Of a stretch of DNA of 36,052 nt, positions 14,369-22,290 are shown piece after piece (the stretch's first letter is position 1; the number at the start of each line of letters is the position of its first letter). The translations under genes and the position numbers were made by a program. Origin of the DNA: Bacteroidota bacterium (lineage in GTDB: Bacteria > Bacteroidota > Bacteroidia > Chitinophagales > Chitinophagaceae); contig JAEYQO010000021.1 of the NCBI GenBank assembly GCA_023409975.1, forward strand, positions 1 through 36,052, read 5' to 3'. The notes below the pieces were generated by a model. The model was not told where the DNA came from. It did no database searches and worked only from the letters and a program-made list of their open reading frames with translations.

Positions 14369-16249
14369 ATGAAACTACTTTCTACCTTGTTTGGGGCCAG
14401 TATGGTCGTTTTATTTCCCCTCGTGTCTGTAGCACAGTCGGTAACTGTAACAACAGGGATTCCTTCGTCGGCAACCACGCTGACGGCTGTAGGACAAACC
14501 CCGGGAATCACCTTTGTGGTGATCAACAACAACAATTATCCAATGGTGCTGGATGATATGTCAGTTTACAGAGACGCTGCTTCCAGTGGAAAGACCTGGA
14601 CTTTGTATTATTCCGCAACCTCCCTTTCAGGTCCTTCTGCCATCAACACCGCAGCAGGATGGACGCAAATAGCAACAACAACAGCTCCGGCCGCCAGTAG
14701 CACAGGTATCCACCCTGTGTTTACCAATATCAATTTCCAGATTCCAGGTAACACCACCTATCGGTTTTACGTCTGCCATTCCGGAGATGTGTTCAACTAT
14801 GGTAGCGCTGCGTCTACACCGAATAATTTTTCCAGTGGAGGAATGACCATCGCTACAGGAAACTATCAGATCTCCGGACAGAATGTAGGCCACGCGGGCT
14901 ATAGCGCCAGTCTGTCAACAGCTTTCGTCCCCAGATTTTTTGGAGGTACCTTGACGTTCGACCCGGGTTCCGCCAATAACCTGCACGGTATGGCGATTAC
15001 CTCACCAGCAGGTAATTCTGATAACTGTCATGGTGCGGATCTTCCTATTAGAGTTAAAATTCAGAATACAGGTAGTGCGCCACAATCCAACTTCCCCGTT
15101 GGCGCCAGTTATACCGGACCGGCAAACGGATCCGTAACAGGTATGTACACAGGAACGCTTGCTCCCGGTGCCATCGACTCCATCGACCTTGGACCGCTTA
15201 ATCTGCAGCCCGGCAACTATGTTGTGAAGGCTTATACCATGCTGGCGACCGACACCCTCAATCTGAATGATACCACAGGTTCCGTCAGCTTTCTCATAAA
15301 ACAGCCCGTTCCATTACCCGTAACGCTTTCCGATACCGTTTGCGTGGGTGAAAATGCGACGATGGCTGTTGTCACGGTTCAGGGCGCACAATACCGGTGG
15401 TATTCCGGCAGCTCGGGCGGTACTCCTGTTTTCATCGGGAATAGCCTTTCCTTTAATCCGCTCAGTGCCGATACCACGCTGTATATCGCATGCCTGGAGA
15501 ACGGATGCGAGAGTGCCAGAGTGCCGGTACATGTTGCGATCGGTCCGGCCCCTGTGGTCAATCTCGGATCAGATACCAGCTTTTGCGAGTCTATTCCTCT
15601 GGTTCTCGATGGCGGCAATCCCGGAGGCGTCTACACCTGGAGCACCGGCGACTCTACACAGTCCATTACTGTCACAAATGTTTCAGGTACCTACTGGGTG
15701 AGTGTCGACAAATATTGTGTCCGTTCCGATACGGTTGTGGTAGACATCGCTCCCATGCCTCATGTAAACGGAATTTCCTACGTCCGGATTTCTGATGTTT
15801 ACCATTTTTCCCCTACTAATCCTCAAAATGTGGATAGTTACTTCTGGATATTCGGCGACGGCAGTACCTCAACACTTTCCAATCCCGTACATGATTATGC
15901 TGATGAGATTGATGTAGACATGCATGTACGTCTGATCGTTACCAATAACTGCGGCTCAGACACCGTGCAACGATTTGTGACCACACCAGTGCAGGGCGTG
16001 GAAGGACTTAGTGGTGATATCATCGTCTATCCTAATCCTGCCAGGGATCAGGTCAGGATCCAGGCTGAAGGCAGCAGATTGACAGCTGCAGAAGTATATG
16101 ACGTTACAGGCAGATTACTGGGTAAACACTCCGCAAACAATTCATCGTCCATTACGCTGACCGTAAATCATCTGGCTGCTGGAAACTACGTTTTGCGAAT
16201 CTTCACCGATAAGGGTCAGGAACAAAGGTTGGTACAGGTAAAACATTGA
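14369..16249 (+). CDS. T9SS type A-sorted surface protein, paralogue 1
   Basis: Secreted protein of 626 aa. A signal peptide (MKLLSTLFGASMVVLFPLVSVAQ) is followed by an N-terminal beta-rich domain of ~190 aa (TTGIPSS..., TFVVINNNNYPMVLDDMSVYR, STGIHPVFTNINFQIPGNTTYRF) that I cannot name. Then come a CARDB-like module (~205-315, PIRVKIQNTGSAPQSNF...LQPGNYVVKAYT), two Ig-like modules starting at DTVCVGENA and DTSFCESIPL (with YTWSTGDSTQSITV), and a PKD-like module (YFWIFGDGSTSTLSNPVHDYA). The last ~75 residues (IIVYPNPARDQVRI, YDVTGRLLG, AAGNYVLRIFTDKG) are a type A sorting domain. No catalytic motif is visible; an adhesin or structural role is inference. A second copy follows in tandem. Confidence 0.85.
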   Translation: MKLLSTLFGASMVVLFPLVSVAQSVTVTTGIPSSATTLTAVGQTPGITFVVINNNNYPMVLDDMSVYRDAASSGKTWTLYYSATSLSGPSAINTAAGWTQIATTTAPAASSTGIHPVFTNINFQIPGNTTYRFYVCHSGDVFNYGSAASTPNNFSSGGMTIATGNYQISGQNVGHAGYSASLSTAFVPRFFGGTLTFDPGSANNLHGMAITSPAGNSDNCHGADLPIRVKIQNTGSAPQSNFPVGASYTGPANGSVTGMYTGTLAPGAIDSIDLGPLNLQPGNYVVKAYTMLATDTLNLNDTTGSVSFLIKQPVPLPVTLSDTVCVGENATMAVVTVQGAQYRWYSGSSGGTPVFIGNSLSFNPLSADTTLYIACLENGCESARVPVHVAIGPAPVVNLGSDTSFCESIPLVLDGGNPGGVYTWSTGDSTQSITVTNVSGTYWVSVDKYCVRSDTVVVDIAPMPHVNGISYVRISDVYHFSPTNPQNVDSYFWIFGDGSTSTLSNPVHDYADEIDVDMHVRLIVTNNCGSDTVQRFVTTPVQGVEGLSGDIIVYPNPARDQVRIQAEGSRLTAAEVYDVTGRLLGKHSANNSSSITLTVNHLAAGNYVLRIFTDKGQEQRLVQVKH

Positions 16250-16269
16250 CCGATTCTGAACACTTGATA

Positions 16270-16297
16270 AGGCTTCCGCTCCAGGAAGCCTCTTTTC
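16270..16297 (+). terminator. Terminator between the two paralogues
   Basis: An 8-bp perfect stem AGGCTTCC (16270-16277) / GGAAGCCT (16284-16291) with a 6-nt loop, followed by CTTTTCT. The T tract is short and interrupted. It separates the two paralogous genes into two transcription units. Confidence 0.7.
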
Positions 16298-16373
16298 TGC
16301 TGCTCTGAAACTGAACGTTTCATCAATACATGATATTTATTATTCGATGTATATGAGACGACTTGATTAAATA

Positions 16374-16386
16374 CTTTTTATATTAG
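16374..16386 (+). promoter_or_regulatory. Shared upstream motif of paralogue 2
   Basis: CTTTTTATATTAG ends 18 nt before ATG 16405, matching the element at 14334-14349. The surrounding sequence between the paralogues is otherwise dissimilar, so retention of this element suggests function as the promoter core. Confidence 0.45.
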
Positions 16387-16404
16387 GTATCAAATTGTTT
16401 ACCC

Positions 16405-18267
16405 ATGAAATTAGTTTTACGTTCTTTCTGCCTGCTGGGCATTCTTATGCTTTCCGGATTTGGACTTACCAGAGCACAGCCCACCTCCATTACTACCGGC
16501 CTGCCGAATTCAGCCTCCAGCCTGGCAGGGACCAATCCCGGTATTAGCTTCGTAATCACGAACAACAACAGCTATCCCATCATTCTGCAAACAATGGATG
16601 TTTACAGGGCCTCCAATCAGAACGGACTCACCTTCACCCTCAAGTATTCACCCACTTCACTGAGCGGGACTCCAAACGTAACCGCCTGGACCGTTGTAGG
16701 AACAGCAACGGCGAGTGCTGTGAGTTCCACAGGGATTCACCCGACATTCAGTAACCTGAACTTCACTATTCCGGCTAACACGACTTATCGCTTCGCCGTG
16801 CAAAATAGCGGTAGCAGCCTGAATTACGGAGGTAGTTCTACCACACCAAACTCCTTTTCCAACGGTGGAGTCACGCTGGGGCGCGGCAGCTATCAGATCA
16901 ATAGTGCCAATGTCGGATACTCTGGCGGCAATGGCAATCTCACCATCACACCTCGCTTCTTCTGTGGTACCATAACATTCGTAAATGGTTCTGCCAATAA
17001 TCTGGAAGCGCTCATGGTTAGTCAACCTACCCCAAATTCATCGGTTTGCTATTCCACAGCGCTCCCGGTCCGGGTCGTGTTCAAAAACGCCGGCAGTCAG
17101 CCTCAATCCAATTTTCAGATCGGCGCAAACTACTCCGGACCATCGTCCGGTACTGTCACTGGTATGTACACCGGTACCATTCAGCCGGGAGATACCGACT
17201 CGCTTGATCTGATTCTGAGCAATGTTCAGCCCGGTAATTATGTTCTCACCGGCTTCACTATGTTATCCACCGATACGCTTAACTCAAACGATACTGCTGC
17301 AGCGGTGATGTTTCAGCTATTACCACCAGTGGCCGGACCTACAACCTATTCAGACACCGTTTGTGTTGGTAACGATGCCGTTCTCACAGTTGATGTTCAG
17401 CCTTCTTCCCAATATCGCTGGTATTCCAGCCTGAACGATCCAAATCCTGTTCACGTTGGAAACAGCCTCACTTTTTCACCCCTCGTTCAGGACACCACGC
17501 TTTATGTAGCCTCCGTCACCAGTGGCTGTGAAAGTACCAGAGAAGCTATTCATGCGGCTTTCGGACCTCCGCCTGTTCTCAATCTCGGCAACGATACCGC
17601 CTTCTGTGAATCCAGTCCATTGGTACTGGACGCCGGTAATCCCGGTGGTATCTACACCTGGAGCACCGGAGATACTACCCAGTCTATCTCCATCACCAAC
17701 CAATCGGGCACCTACTGGGTGGTGGTGGATAAATACTGCCTTGCCTCAGATACTATCGACGTGAATATCGCACCAATGCCCTCAGCAAATGGTATTTCGT
17801 TCGTTCGCATGAACAATACCTATTACTTCACAGCTACAAACCCGGAACATATCGATAACTATTACTGGATCTTCGGCGATGGTGCCACATCCAGTCTCCC
17901 CGATCCTACACATACTTACGATCTTTCCATCACGACACCTACGAATGTGATGCTCATCATTTCAAACAATTGTGGTAGTGATACTATCGGTCGCATCATC
18001 CCAACTTCAATTTCCGGACTGGAAGTGAATGATCCGTCATTCACCATCTATCCTAATCCGGCATCTACTGAGCTGAATGTAAAAGCCGCTGTAAGAATGG
18101 ACCAGCTACTAGTCATGAACACCGTTGGAACGGTAGTACACCGTCAGGTACTGGGCGGACTTAAAAACACTTCTGTTGATCTCAGTAGACTTGCTTCCGG
18201 ATCTTACTTCATCGTAGTTGCTACAGAGGAGGGAAATCTGAAGCAGCGGTTCCAGATCGTTCGGTAA
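16405..18267 (+). CDS. T9SS type A-sorted surface protein, paralogue 2
   Basis: Collinear paralogue of the preceding gene (620 aa), with a signal peptide MKLVLRSFCLLGILMLSGFGLTRAQ. It has the same domain order: the unnamed N-terminal beta domain (TTGLPNSASSL, SFVITNNNSYPIILQTMDVYR, STGIHPTFSNLNFTIPANTTYRF), a CARDB-like module (PVRVVFKNAGSQPQSNFQIG), two Ig-like modules (DTVCVGNDA; DTAFCESSPL with YTWSTGDTTQSISI), a PKD-like module (YYWIFGDGATSSLPDPTHTY) and a type A sorting tail (FTIYPNPASTELNVKA ... SGSYFIVVATEEGNLKQRFQIVR). By eye about half of the residues agree with paralogue 1, with the Ig part most alike, so the duplication is not recent. Own promoter motif and own terminator. Confidence 0.85.
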   Translation: MKLVLRSFCLLGILMLSGFGLTRAQPTSITTGLPNSASSLAGTNPGISFVITNNNSYPIILQTMDVYRASNQNGLTFTLKYSPTSLSGTPNVTAWTVVGTATASAVSSTGIHPTFSNLNFTIPANTTYRFAVQNSGSSLNYGGSSTTPNSFSNGGVTLGRGSYQINSANVGYSGGNGNLTITPRFFCGTITFVNGSANNLEALMVSQPTPNSSVCYSTALPVRVVFKNAGSQPQSNFQIGANYSGPSSGTVTGMYTGTIQPGDTDSLDLILSNVQPGNYVLTGFTMLSTDTLNSNDTAAAVMFQLLPPVAGPTTYSDTVCVGNDAVLTVDVQPSSQYRWYSSLNDPNPVHVGNSLTFSPLVQDTTLYVASVTSGCESTREAIHAAFGPPPVLNLGNDTAFCESSPLVLDAGNPGGIYTWSTGDTTQSISITNQSGTYWVVVDKYCLASDTIDVNIAPMPSANGISFVRMNNTYYFTATNPEHIDNYYWIFGDGATSSLPDPTHTYDLSITTPTNVMLIISNNCGSDTIGRIIPTSISGLEVNDPSFTIYPNPASTELNVKAAVRMDQLLVMNTVGTVVHRQVLGGLKNTSVDLSRLASGSYFIVVATEEGNLKQRFQIVR

Positions 18268-18281
18268 ACGCTGATGATAAC

Positions 18282-18319
18282 AAAAGGCGAAGCCGGTCGG
18301 TCGACCGGCTTCGCCTTTT
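18282..18319. terminator. Bidirectional terminator between convergent genes
   Basis: A perfect 17-bp inverted repeat (18282-18298 and 18303-18319) with a 4-nt loop GGTC. It begins with AAAA and ends with TTTT, so it has a U-tract in both directions and serves the T9SS gene on plus and guaB on minus. Confidence 0.93.
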
Positions 18320-18333
18320 AATACAGTATCTGC

Positions 18334-19803
18334 CTATCGGCTATAGTTCGGTGCTTCTTTGGTAATTACCACATCGTGCGGATGGCTTTCTGCCATAGAT
18401 GCGGCAGTGATTCTTATGAACTGGGCATTGTCCTGCAGGTCTTTGACACTCGCAGCGCCACAATAGCCCATTCCGGCTCTCAATCCGCCAATGAATTGTT
18501 GTATAACCTCTGAAAGATATCCCTTATAAGGCACCCTTCCCACAATTCCTTCCGGCACCAGTTTCTTGATATCAGCCTCCACGTCCTGGAAATAACGGTC
18601 TTTCGACCCTTCCTGCATGGCTTCAACAGATCCCATGCCGCGGTACGACTTAAACTTTCTTCCTTCGTAAATAATGGTCTCTCCCGGACTCTCCTCCGTG
18701 CCGGCAAAAACGGATCCTGCCATGACGCAGGAGGCACCCGCAACGAGGGCCTTTACCATATCGCCTGTATAGCGGATGCCGCCATCTGCTATCACCGGAA
18801 TTCCCTTCCGTTTTAGTGCCTGTGCTGCCTCCATGATAGCGGTTAGCTGAGGGGCACCTGCTCCGGTCACAACCCTCGTAGTACAAATGGACCCCGGTCC
18901 CACACCCACTTTTACAGCATCAGCTCCGGCGTCCGCCAGCGCTTTGGCGCCCTCTGCGGTGGCGATATTCCCTCCGATAAGCGGTAGGTTCTTAAAGGCT
19001 TGCTTTACTTTTTTTACCATTGTAAGCACGCCAACATGGTGTCCGTGAGCACTATCCAGCGTTATGACATCTACACCAGCGTTCACCAGTGCAGCCACCC
19101 GGTCCATAGTATCTCCGGTAACCCCTACGGCGGCGCCAACGTACAAACGGCCCATGGTATCTTTTGCAGAATTGGGATGGCTTTTCAGGTGAATGATATC
19201 CCTGAAGGTGATCAGTCCGATCAGTTTACCTTTTTTATCTACAATAGGAAGTTTTTCAATCTTGAACCTCTCAAGGATAGTCTCTGCCTTGGCCATACTA
19301 GTGCCTGCGGGTGCTGTCACGAGGTTGTCCTTCGTCATCACCTCGCTGACCTTCTTTTTCATGTTTTTCTCAAAGCGCATGTCACGGTTGGTCAGAATGC
19401 CTACCAGCTTCTGATTATCGTCTACGATGGGGATTCCGCCTATTTTGTTTTCACGCATCACCTTCACAGCCTCTCCGACAGTCGCTTCTGGCTTTAGCGT
19501 GATCGGGTCTACGATCAACCCGCTTTCAGAGCGTTTTACCTTACGCACCTGCTCCGCCTGCCGCTCAATACTCATATTTTTATGCAGGATGCCCAGGCCA
19601 CCTTCACGTGCCAGTGCAATAGCCAGGCGAGCCTCAGTTACCGTGTCCATGGCAGCGGAAACCATAGGCAGGTTCAGTTTAATGTCTCTTGTAAGATTCG
19701 TGGAAATGTTTACCTCTCGTGGGAGGATCTCAGAATAGGCGGGAACTAATAATACATCGTCAAATGTCAGACCCTCACCGTAAAACTTAGATTTTGCAGC
19801 CAT
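18334..19803 (-). CDS. guaB: IMP dehydrogenase
   Basis: Oxidises IMP to XMP with NAD, the committed step of GMP synthesis. The protein is 489 aa from ATG 19803; a TTG two codons upstream is not needed. It has the typical TIM barrel start (GEGLTFDDVLLVPAYSEILP), two CBS domains inserted at ~98-205 that normally bind purine nucleotides and regulate the tetramer, the catalytic loop VGPGSICTTRVV (Cys ~307), the IADGGIRYTGD phosphate-binding segment, YRGMGSVEAM and the late YKG flap. All key residues look intact. It is monocistronic: a strong bidirectional terminator lies just after the stop, and a divergent gene starts on the other side. Confidence 0.98.
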   Translation of the reverse strand: MAAKSKFYGEGLTFDDVLLVPAYSEILPREVNISTNLTRDIKLNLPMVSAAMDTVTEARLAIALAREGGLGILHKNMSIERQAEQVRKVKRSESGLIVDPITLKPEATVGEAVKVMRENKIGGIPIVDDNQKLVGILTNRDMRFEKNMKKKVSEVMTKDNLVTAPAGTSMAKAETILERFKIEKLPIVDKKGKLIGLITFRDIIHLKSHPNSAKDTMGRLYVGAAVGVTGDTMDRVAALVNAGVDVITLDSAHGHHVGVLTMVKKVKQAFKNLPLIGGNIATAEGAKALADAGADAVKVGVGPGSICTTRVVTGAGAPQLTAIMEAAQALKRKGIPVIADGGIRYTGDMVKALVAGASCVMAGSVFAGTEESPGETIIYEGRKFKSYRGMGSVEAMQEGSKDRYFQDVEADIKKLVPEGIVGRVPYKGYLSEVIQQFIGGLRAGMGYCGAASVKDLQDNAQFIRITAASMAESHPHDVVITKEAPNYSR

Positions 19804-19806
19804 GTG

Positions 19807-19814
19807 CAAAGATA
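19807..19814 (-). promoter_or_regulatory. Candidate -7 element for guaB
   Basis: On the minus strand TATCTTTG matches TAnnTTTG and ends 3 nt before the guaB ATG. If used, transcription would begin at or near the start codon, giving a leaderless or almost leaderless mRNA. A TTTT stretch lies about 20 nt upstream in place of the -33 TTTG. Confidence 0.4.
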
Positions 19815-19879
19815 GGGCGAGGGAACGGAATAATAAAAATCAACCTCCATCCAGTTCAGCCTATGTTGCCTTCAAACTT

Positions 19880-19887
19880 TATTTTTG
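19880..19887 (+). promoter_or_regulatory. Candidate -7 element for the GNAT-like gene
   Basis: TATTTTTG matches TAnnTTTG and lies 4 nt before ATG 19892. I see no clear -33 TTTG at normal spacing. It supports a start at 19892 or 19898 rather than at 19802, which would overlap guaB. Confidence 0.35.
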
Positions 19888-19891
19888 CAGG

Positions 19892-21046
19892 ATGCAGATG
19901 CATGAGGTTACAACCAGGGCCGACAAAAATGCTTTCCTGGAACTCCCTGTGAAAATTTATCAGGGCGATCCCAACTGGATCCGACCCCTGGACAAGGATA
20001 TAGAAAGTGTTTTCGATCCTTCGAAGAACAAGATGTTCCGGCAGGGCGAGTGCAGCCGCTGGTTATTGAAGACAACTGAAGGCGAAGTGATTGGCCGGGT
20101 AGCCACTTTCGTTAACAAGAAGTATAAGATGGAGCAGCCCACAGGAGGCTTTGGTTTTTTCGAGTGCATCAATGATCAAAATGCTGCCAATTTCATCTTC
20201 GATCACTGCAGGTCGTGGTTACAGCAAAGGGGAATGGAAGCCATGGATGGCCCGATCAACTTCGGAGAGCGCGATCGGTGGTGGGGGCTCCAGGTACAGG
20301 GGTTTCAGCCGCCGCTGTACTGCATGAATTATAATCCTCCCTATTACCAGCAGCTATTTGAAAATTATGGCTTTCAGGTCTATTTCAATCAGATCTGCTT
20401 TTCTCTAAAAACCCTCGACCCTGTACAGCCAAAATTTATTCAACGACACAAAGAGCTTTCAAAGGACCCTAACTTTCGGTCGATCCCGATTTCCAAAAGT
20501 AACCTTGACAAGTTCGTGAAAGATTTCACCTATATCTACAATAAGGCCTGGGCTGGACACGGTGGAGGGAAACAACTGGAAGAACGCACGGTGGCGAAGA
20601 TGTTCAAGACGATGAAGCCGGTGATCGATGAACATATTACCTGGTTCACCTACTACAAAGAGGAGCCAATCGGAATGTGGGTGAACCTGCCTGATCTTAA
20701 CCAGTATTTCAGACATTTCAACGGAAAGTTCGGACTGTTGGAAAAGTTAAGGTTCCTCTGGATGCAGCGGTTTGGTACCTGTACCCGCTTTGTAGGTCTG
20801 GTCTTCGGGGTCATTCCTGAATTTCAGGGAAAAGGTGTTGATGCGTATATGATCGTAGAAGCGGCTAACGCCGTTCAACCAAGGGGTAAATACGAAGATT
20901 ACGAGATGATGTGGATCGGTGACTTCAATCCTAAAATGATCAACATCGCTGAAAATCTGGGTACCAAAAGAAGTCGGATACTATCTACTTATCGATTTCT
21001 TTTCGACAGGGACAAAGAATTCCGGCGTCACCCGATGCTCGGCTGA
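19892..21046 (+). CDS. GNAT-like acyltransferase-fold protein, substrate unknown
   Basis: A 384-aa cytosolic protein. The C-terminal half has a GNAT-like acetyl-CoA motif (FGVIPEFQGKGVDAYMIVEAANAV, ~307-330, with Q-G-K-G-V in the pyrophosphate loop position) and an ENLGTKR segment as in motif B. The N-terminal half is rich in aromatic residues (GPINFGERDRWWGLQVQGFQ, MNYNPPYYQQLFENYGFQVYFNQ) and resembles a degenerate first GNAT unit, so a two-unit protein is possible. The chosen start removes a 30-residue extension overlapping guaB. Similar proteins occur widely in Bacteroidota but I do not know a tested function. It is convergent with the next gene, with only 2 bp between stop codons. Confidence 0.65.
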   Translation: MQMHEVTTRADKNAFLELPVKIYQGDPNWIRPLDKDIESVFDPSKNKMFRQGECSRWLLKTTEGEVIGRVATFVNKKYKMEQPTGGFGFFECINDQNAANFIFDHCRSWLQQRGMEAMDGPINFGERDRWWGLQVQGFQPPLYCMNYNPPYYQQLFENYGFQVYFNQICFSLKTLDPVQPKFIQRHKELSKDPNFRSIPISKSNLDKFVKDFTYIYNKAWAGHGGGKQLEERTVAKMFKTMKPVIDEHITWFTYYKEEPIGMWVNLPDLNQYFRHFNGKFGLLEKLRFLWMQRFGTCTRFVGLVFGVIPEFQGKGVDAYMIVEAANAVQPRGKYEDYEMMWIGDFNPKMINIAENLGTKRSRILSTYRFLFDRDKEFRRHPMLG

Positions 21047-21048
21047 TT

Positions 21049-21369
21049 CTAACTCCCCGTAAAGAGATAATCCCGTTCCACTTTGCAGATCCTGACCAGG
21101 TAGTTTTTATACCATGTACTCCTGCCCAGGCGCTGTGCCTCCAGATGGTCGGTTTGTTGTTTCCATTGTTTGATGGCTTCCAGATCGGTCCAGTAGGACA
21201 CGGTGATGCCGAGTCCATCCCTCGCTGATTCCATTCCCAGAAATCCCGGCTGCTCCTGAGCTAGCCGGACCATATCTTCCGCCATCGCAGCATACCCTTT
21301 GTCTTCACTGGTTCTTTCCGAGGTAAAGATCACGGCGTAGTAGGGTGGAGGTGGTGTGTTTGCGAACAT
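21049..21369 (-). CDS. Antibiotic biosynthesis monooxygenase (ABM)-fold protein
   Basis: A 106-aa single-domain protein with a dimeric ferredoxin-like ABM fold: YYAVIFTSERT (strand 1), YAAMAEDMVRLAQEQPGFLGMESARD (helix and strand 2), ITVSYWTDLEAIKQWKQQTDHLEAQRLGRSTWYKNYLVRICKVERDY (strand 3, W-x-x-x-H helix and last strand). The family includes small monooxygenases, haem-degrading enzymes and many proteins of unknown role; the conserved W and H of this pattern are present but do not decide between them. It lies 12 bp downstream of folP on the same strand and is probably cotranscribed, with no evident link to folate. Confidence 0.8.
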   Translation of the reverse strand: MFANTPPPPYYAVIFTSERTSEDKGYAAMAEDMVRLAQEQPGFLGMESARDGLGITVSYWTDLEAIKQWKQQTDHLEAQRLGRSTWYKNYLVRICKVERDYLFTGS

Positions 21370-21381
21370 ATAATCGATGGA

Positions 21382-22251
21382 TTATTTATCTGTACATCCT
21401 TCTACCATTTCCATCAGCTTTATCGCTTCCATGGCTTCTTTCACATCGTGAACCCGCAGGATGGAGGCACCCTGTTGCAGGGCAATGACATTCAAGGCTG
21501 TAGTGCCGTTCAGCGCTTCCTCCGGCTGAATGTTCAGGGTGCGGCAGATCATGGATTTGCGGGATAATCCCGCCAGCACGGGCTTGCCGGCGATCCGGAA
21601 GGTGTGTAGCTGTTGCAGTAACTGAAAATTATGAGCAACAGTCTTTCCAAAGCCAAAACCAGGGTCGATGATAATATCTGTAATTCCGGCCGCTTCACAT
21701 TGTTGCACCGAGGCAATCAACGCTTCAGCTACTTCCCGGACGACATCAGTGTATTGGGGGTCTTTCTGCATGGTGGCTGGCGTGCCCTGGATATGCATCG
21801 TAATAAACGGTACACCCAACGCGGCAACTGTTTCAATCATCGCTTCATCAAACCCTCCGCCGCTGATATCATTGACGATTAAAGCGCCTGCTCCGACCGC
21901 TGCTTTAGCGGTAGCAGCATTGTAAGTATCTACAGATATCCATGCCTCGGGAAAAGCCCTGGCAATACCTGTAATAACCGGAGCTACTCTTTCTGTTTCG
22001 AGGTCGGGGGGCATCAATGCCGTTCCCGGGCGACTGGAGGCCCCACCGATATCCAGGATGGCAGCGCCTTCCTCCAGCATGCTCCCTGCTTTTTGGATGA
22101 GTTCATCTAAAGAGCTTTCCCTCCCCTTGTTGTAAAAACTATCCGGCGTCGCATTCAATATGCCCATCACCACGGGTCGGGAGAGGTCCAGCAGCCTGCC
22201 CCTGCTCTGCAGCGTCGTTTGTACCGGCAATAGCTTATTTTTGGTACTCAT
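21382..22251 (-). CDS. folP: Dihydropteroate synthase
   Basis: Joins p-aminobenzoate to dihydropterin pyrophosphate to make dihydropteroate in folate synthesis; the target of sulfonamides. The 289-aa TIM-barrel protein has the DHPS signatures: MGILNATPDSFYNKG (29-43), ILDIGGASSRPG (65-76), WISVDTYNAATAKAAVGAGA, IVNDISGG, FITMHIQGTPATMQ, IIIDPGFGFGKT, VLAGLSRKSM and ILRVHDV. All catalytic positions look intact. It is divergent from the DUF1599 gene with only 15 bp between start codons, so its promoter must lie inside the neighbouring coding sequence. Confidence 0.96.
   Translation of the reverse strand: MSTKNKLLPVQTTLQSRGRLLDLSRPVVMGILNATPDSFYNKGRESSLDELIQKAGSMLEEGAAILDIGGASSRPGTALMPPDLETERVAPVITGIARAFPEAWISVDTYNAATAKAAVGAGALIVNDISGGGFDEAMIETVAALGVPFITMHIQGTPATMQKDPQYTDVVREVAEALIASVQQCEAAGITDIIIDPGFGFGKTVAHNFQLLQQLHTFRIAGKPVLAGLSRKSMICRTLNIQPEEALNGTTALNVIALQQGASILRVHDVKEAMEAIKLMEMVEGCTDK
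22236..22243 (+). promoter_or_regulatory. Candidate -7 element for the DUF1599 gene
   Basis: TATTTTTG matches TAnnTTTG, 23 nt before ATG 22267 and inside the first codons of folP on the other strand. A TTTG at 22218-22221 is present but at a short 14-nt spacing. Confidence 0.3.
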
Positions 22252-22258
22252 TCTCCTA

Positions 22259-22290
22259 CAAAGAAAATGCAGGATTCGCTAAGCAGCAAC
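22259..22290 (-). promoter_or_regulatory. Candidate promoter of folP inside the DUF1599 gene
   Basis: On the minus strand GTTG (22290-22287), 20 nt, then TTTCTTTG (22266-22259). This fits TTTG-N17/23-TAnnTTTG with one mismatch in each box. It would start transcription within a few bases of the folP ATG at 22251. Confidence 0.4.
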
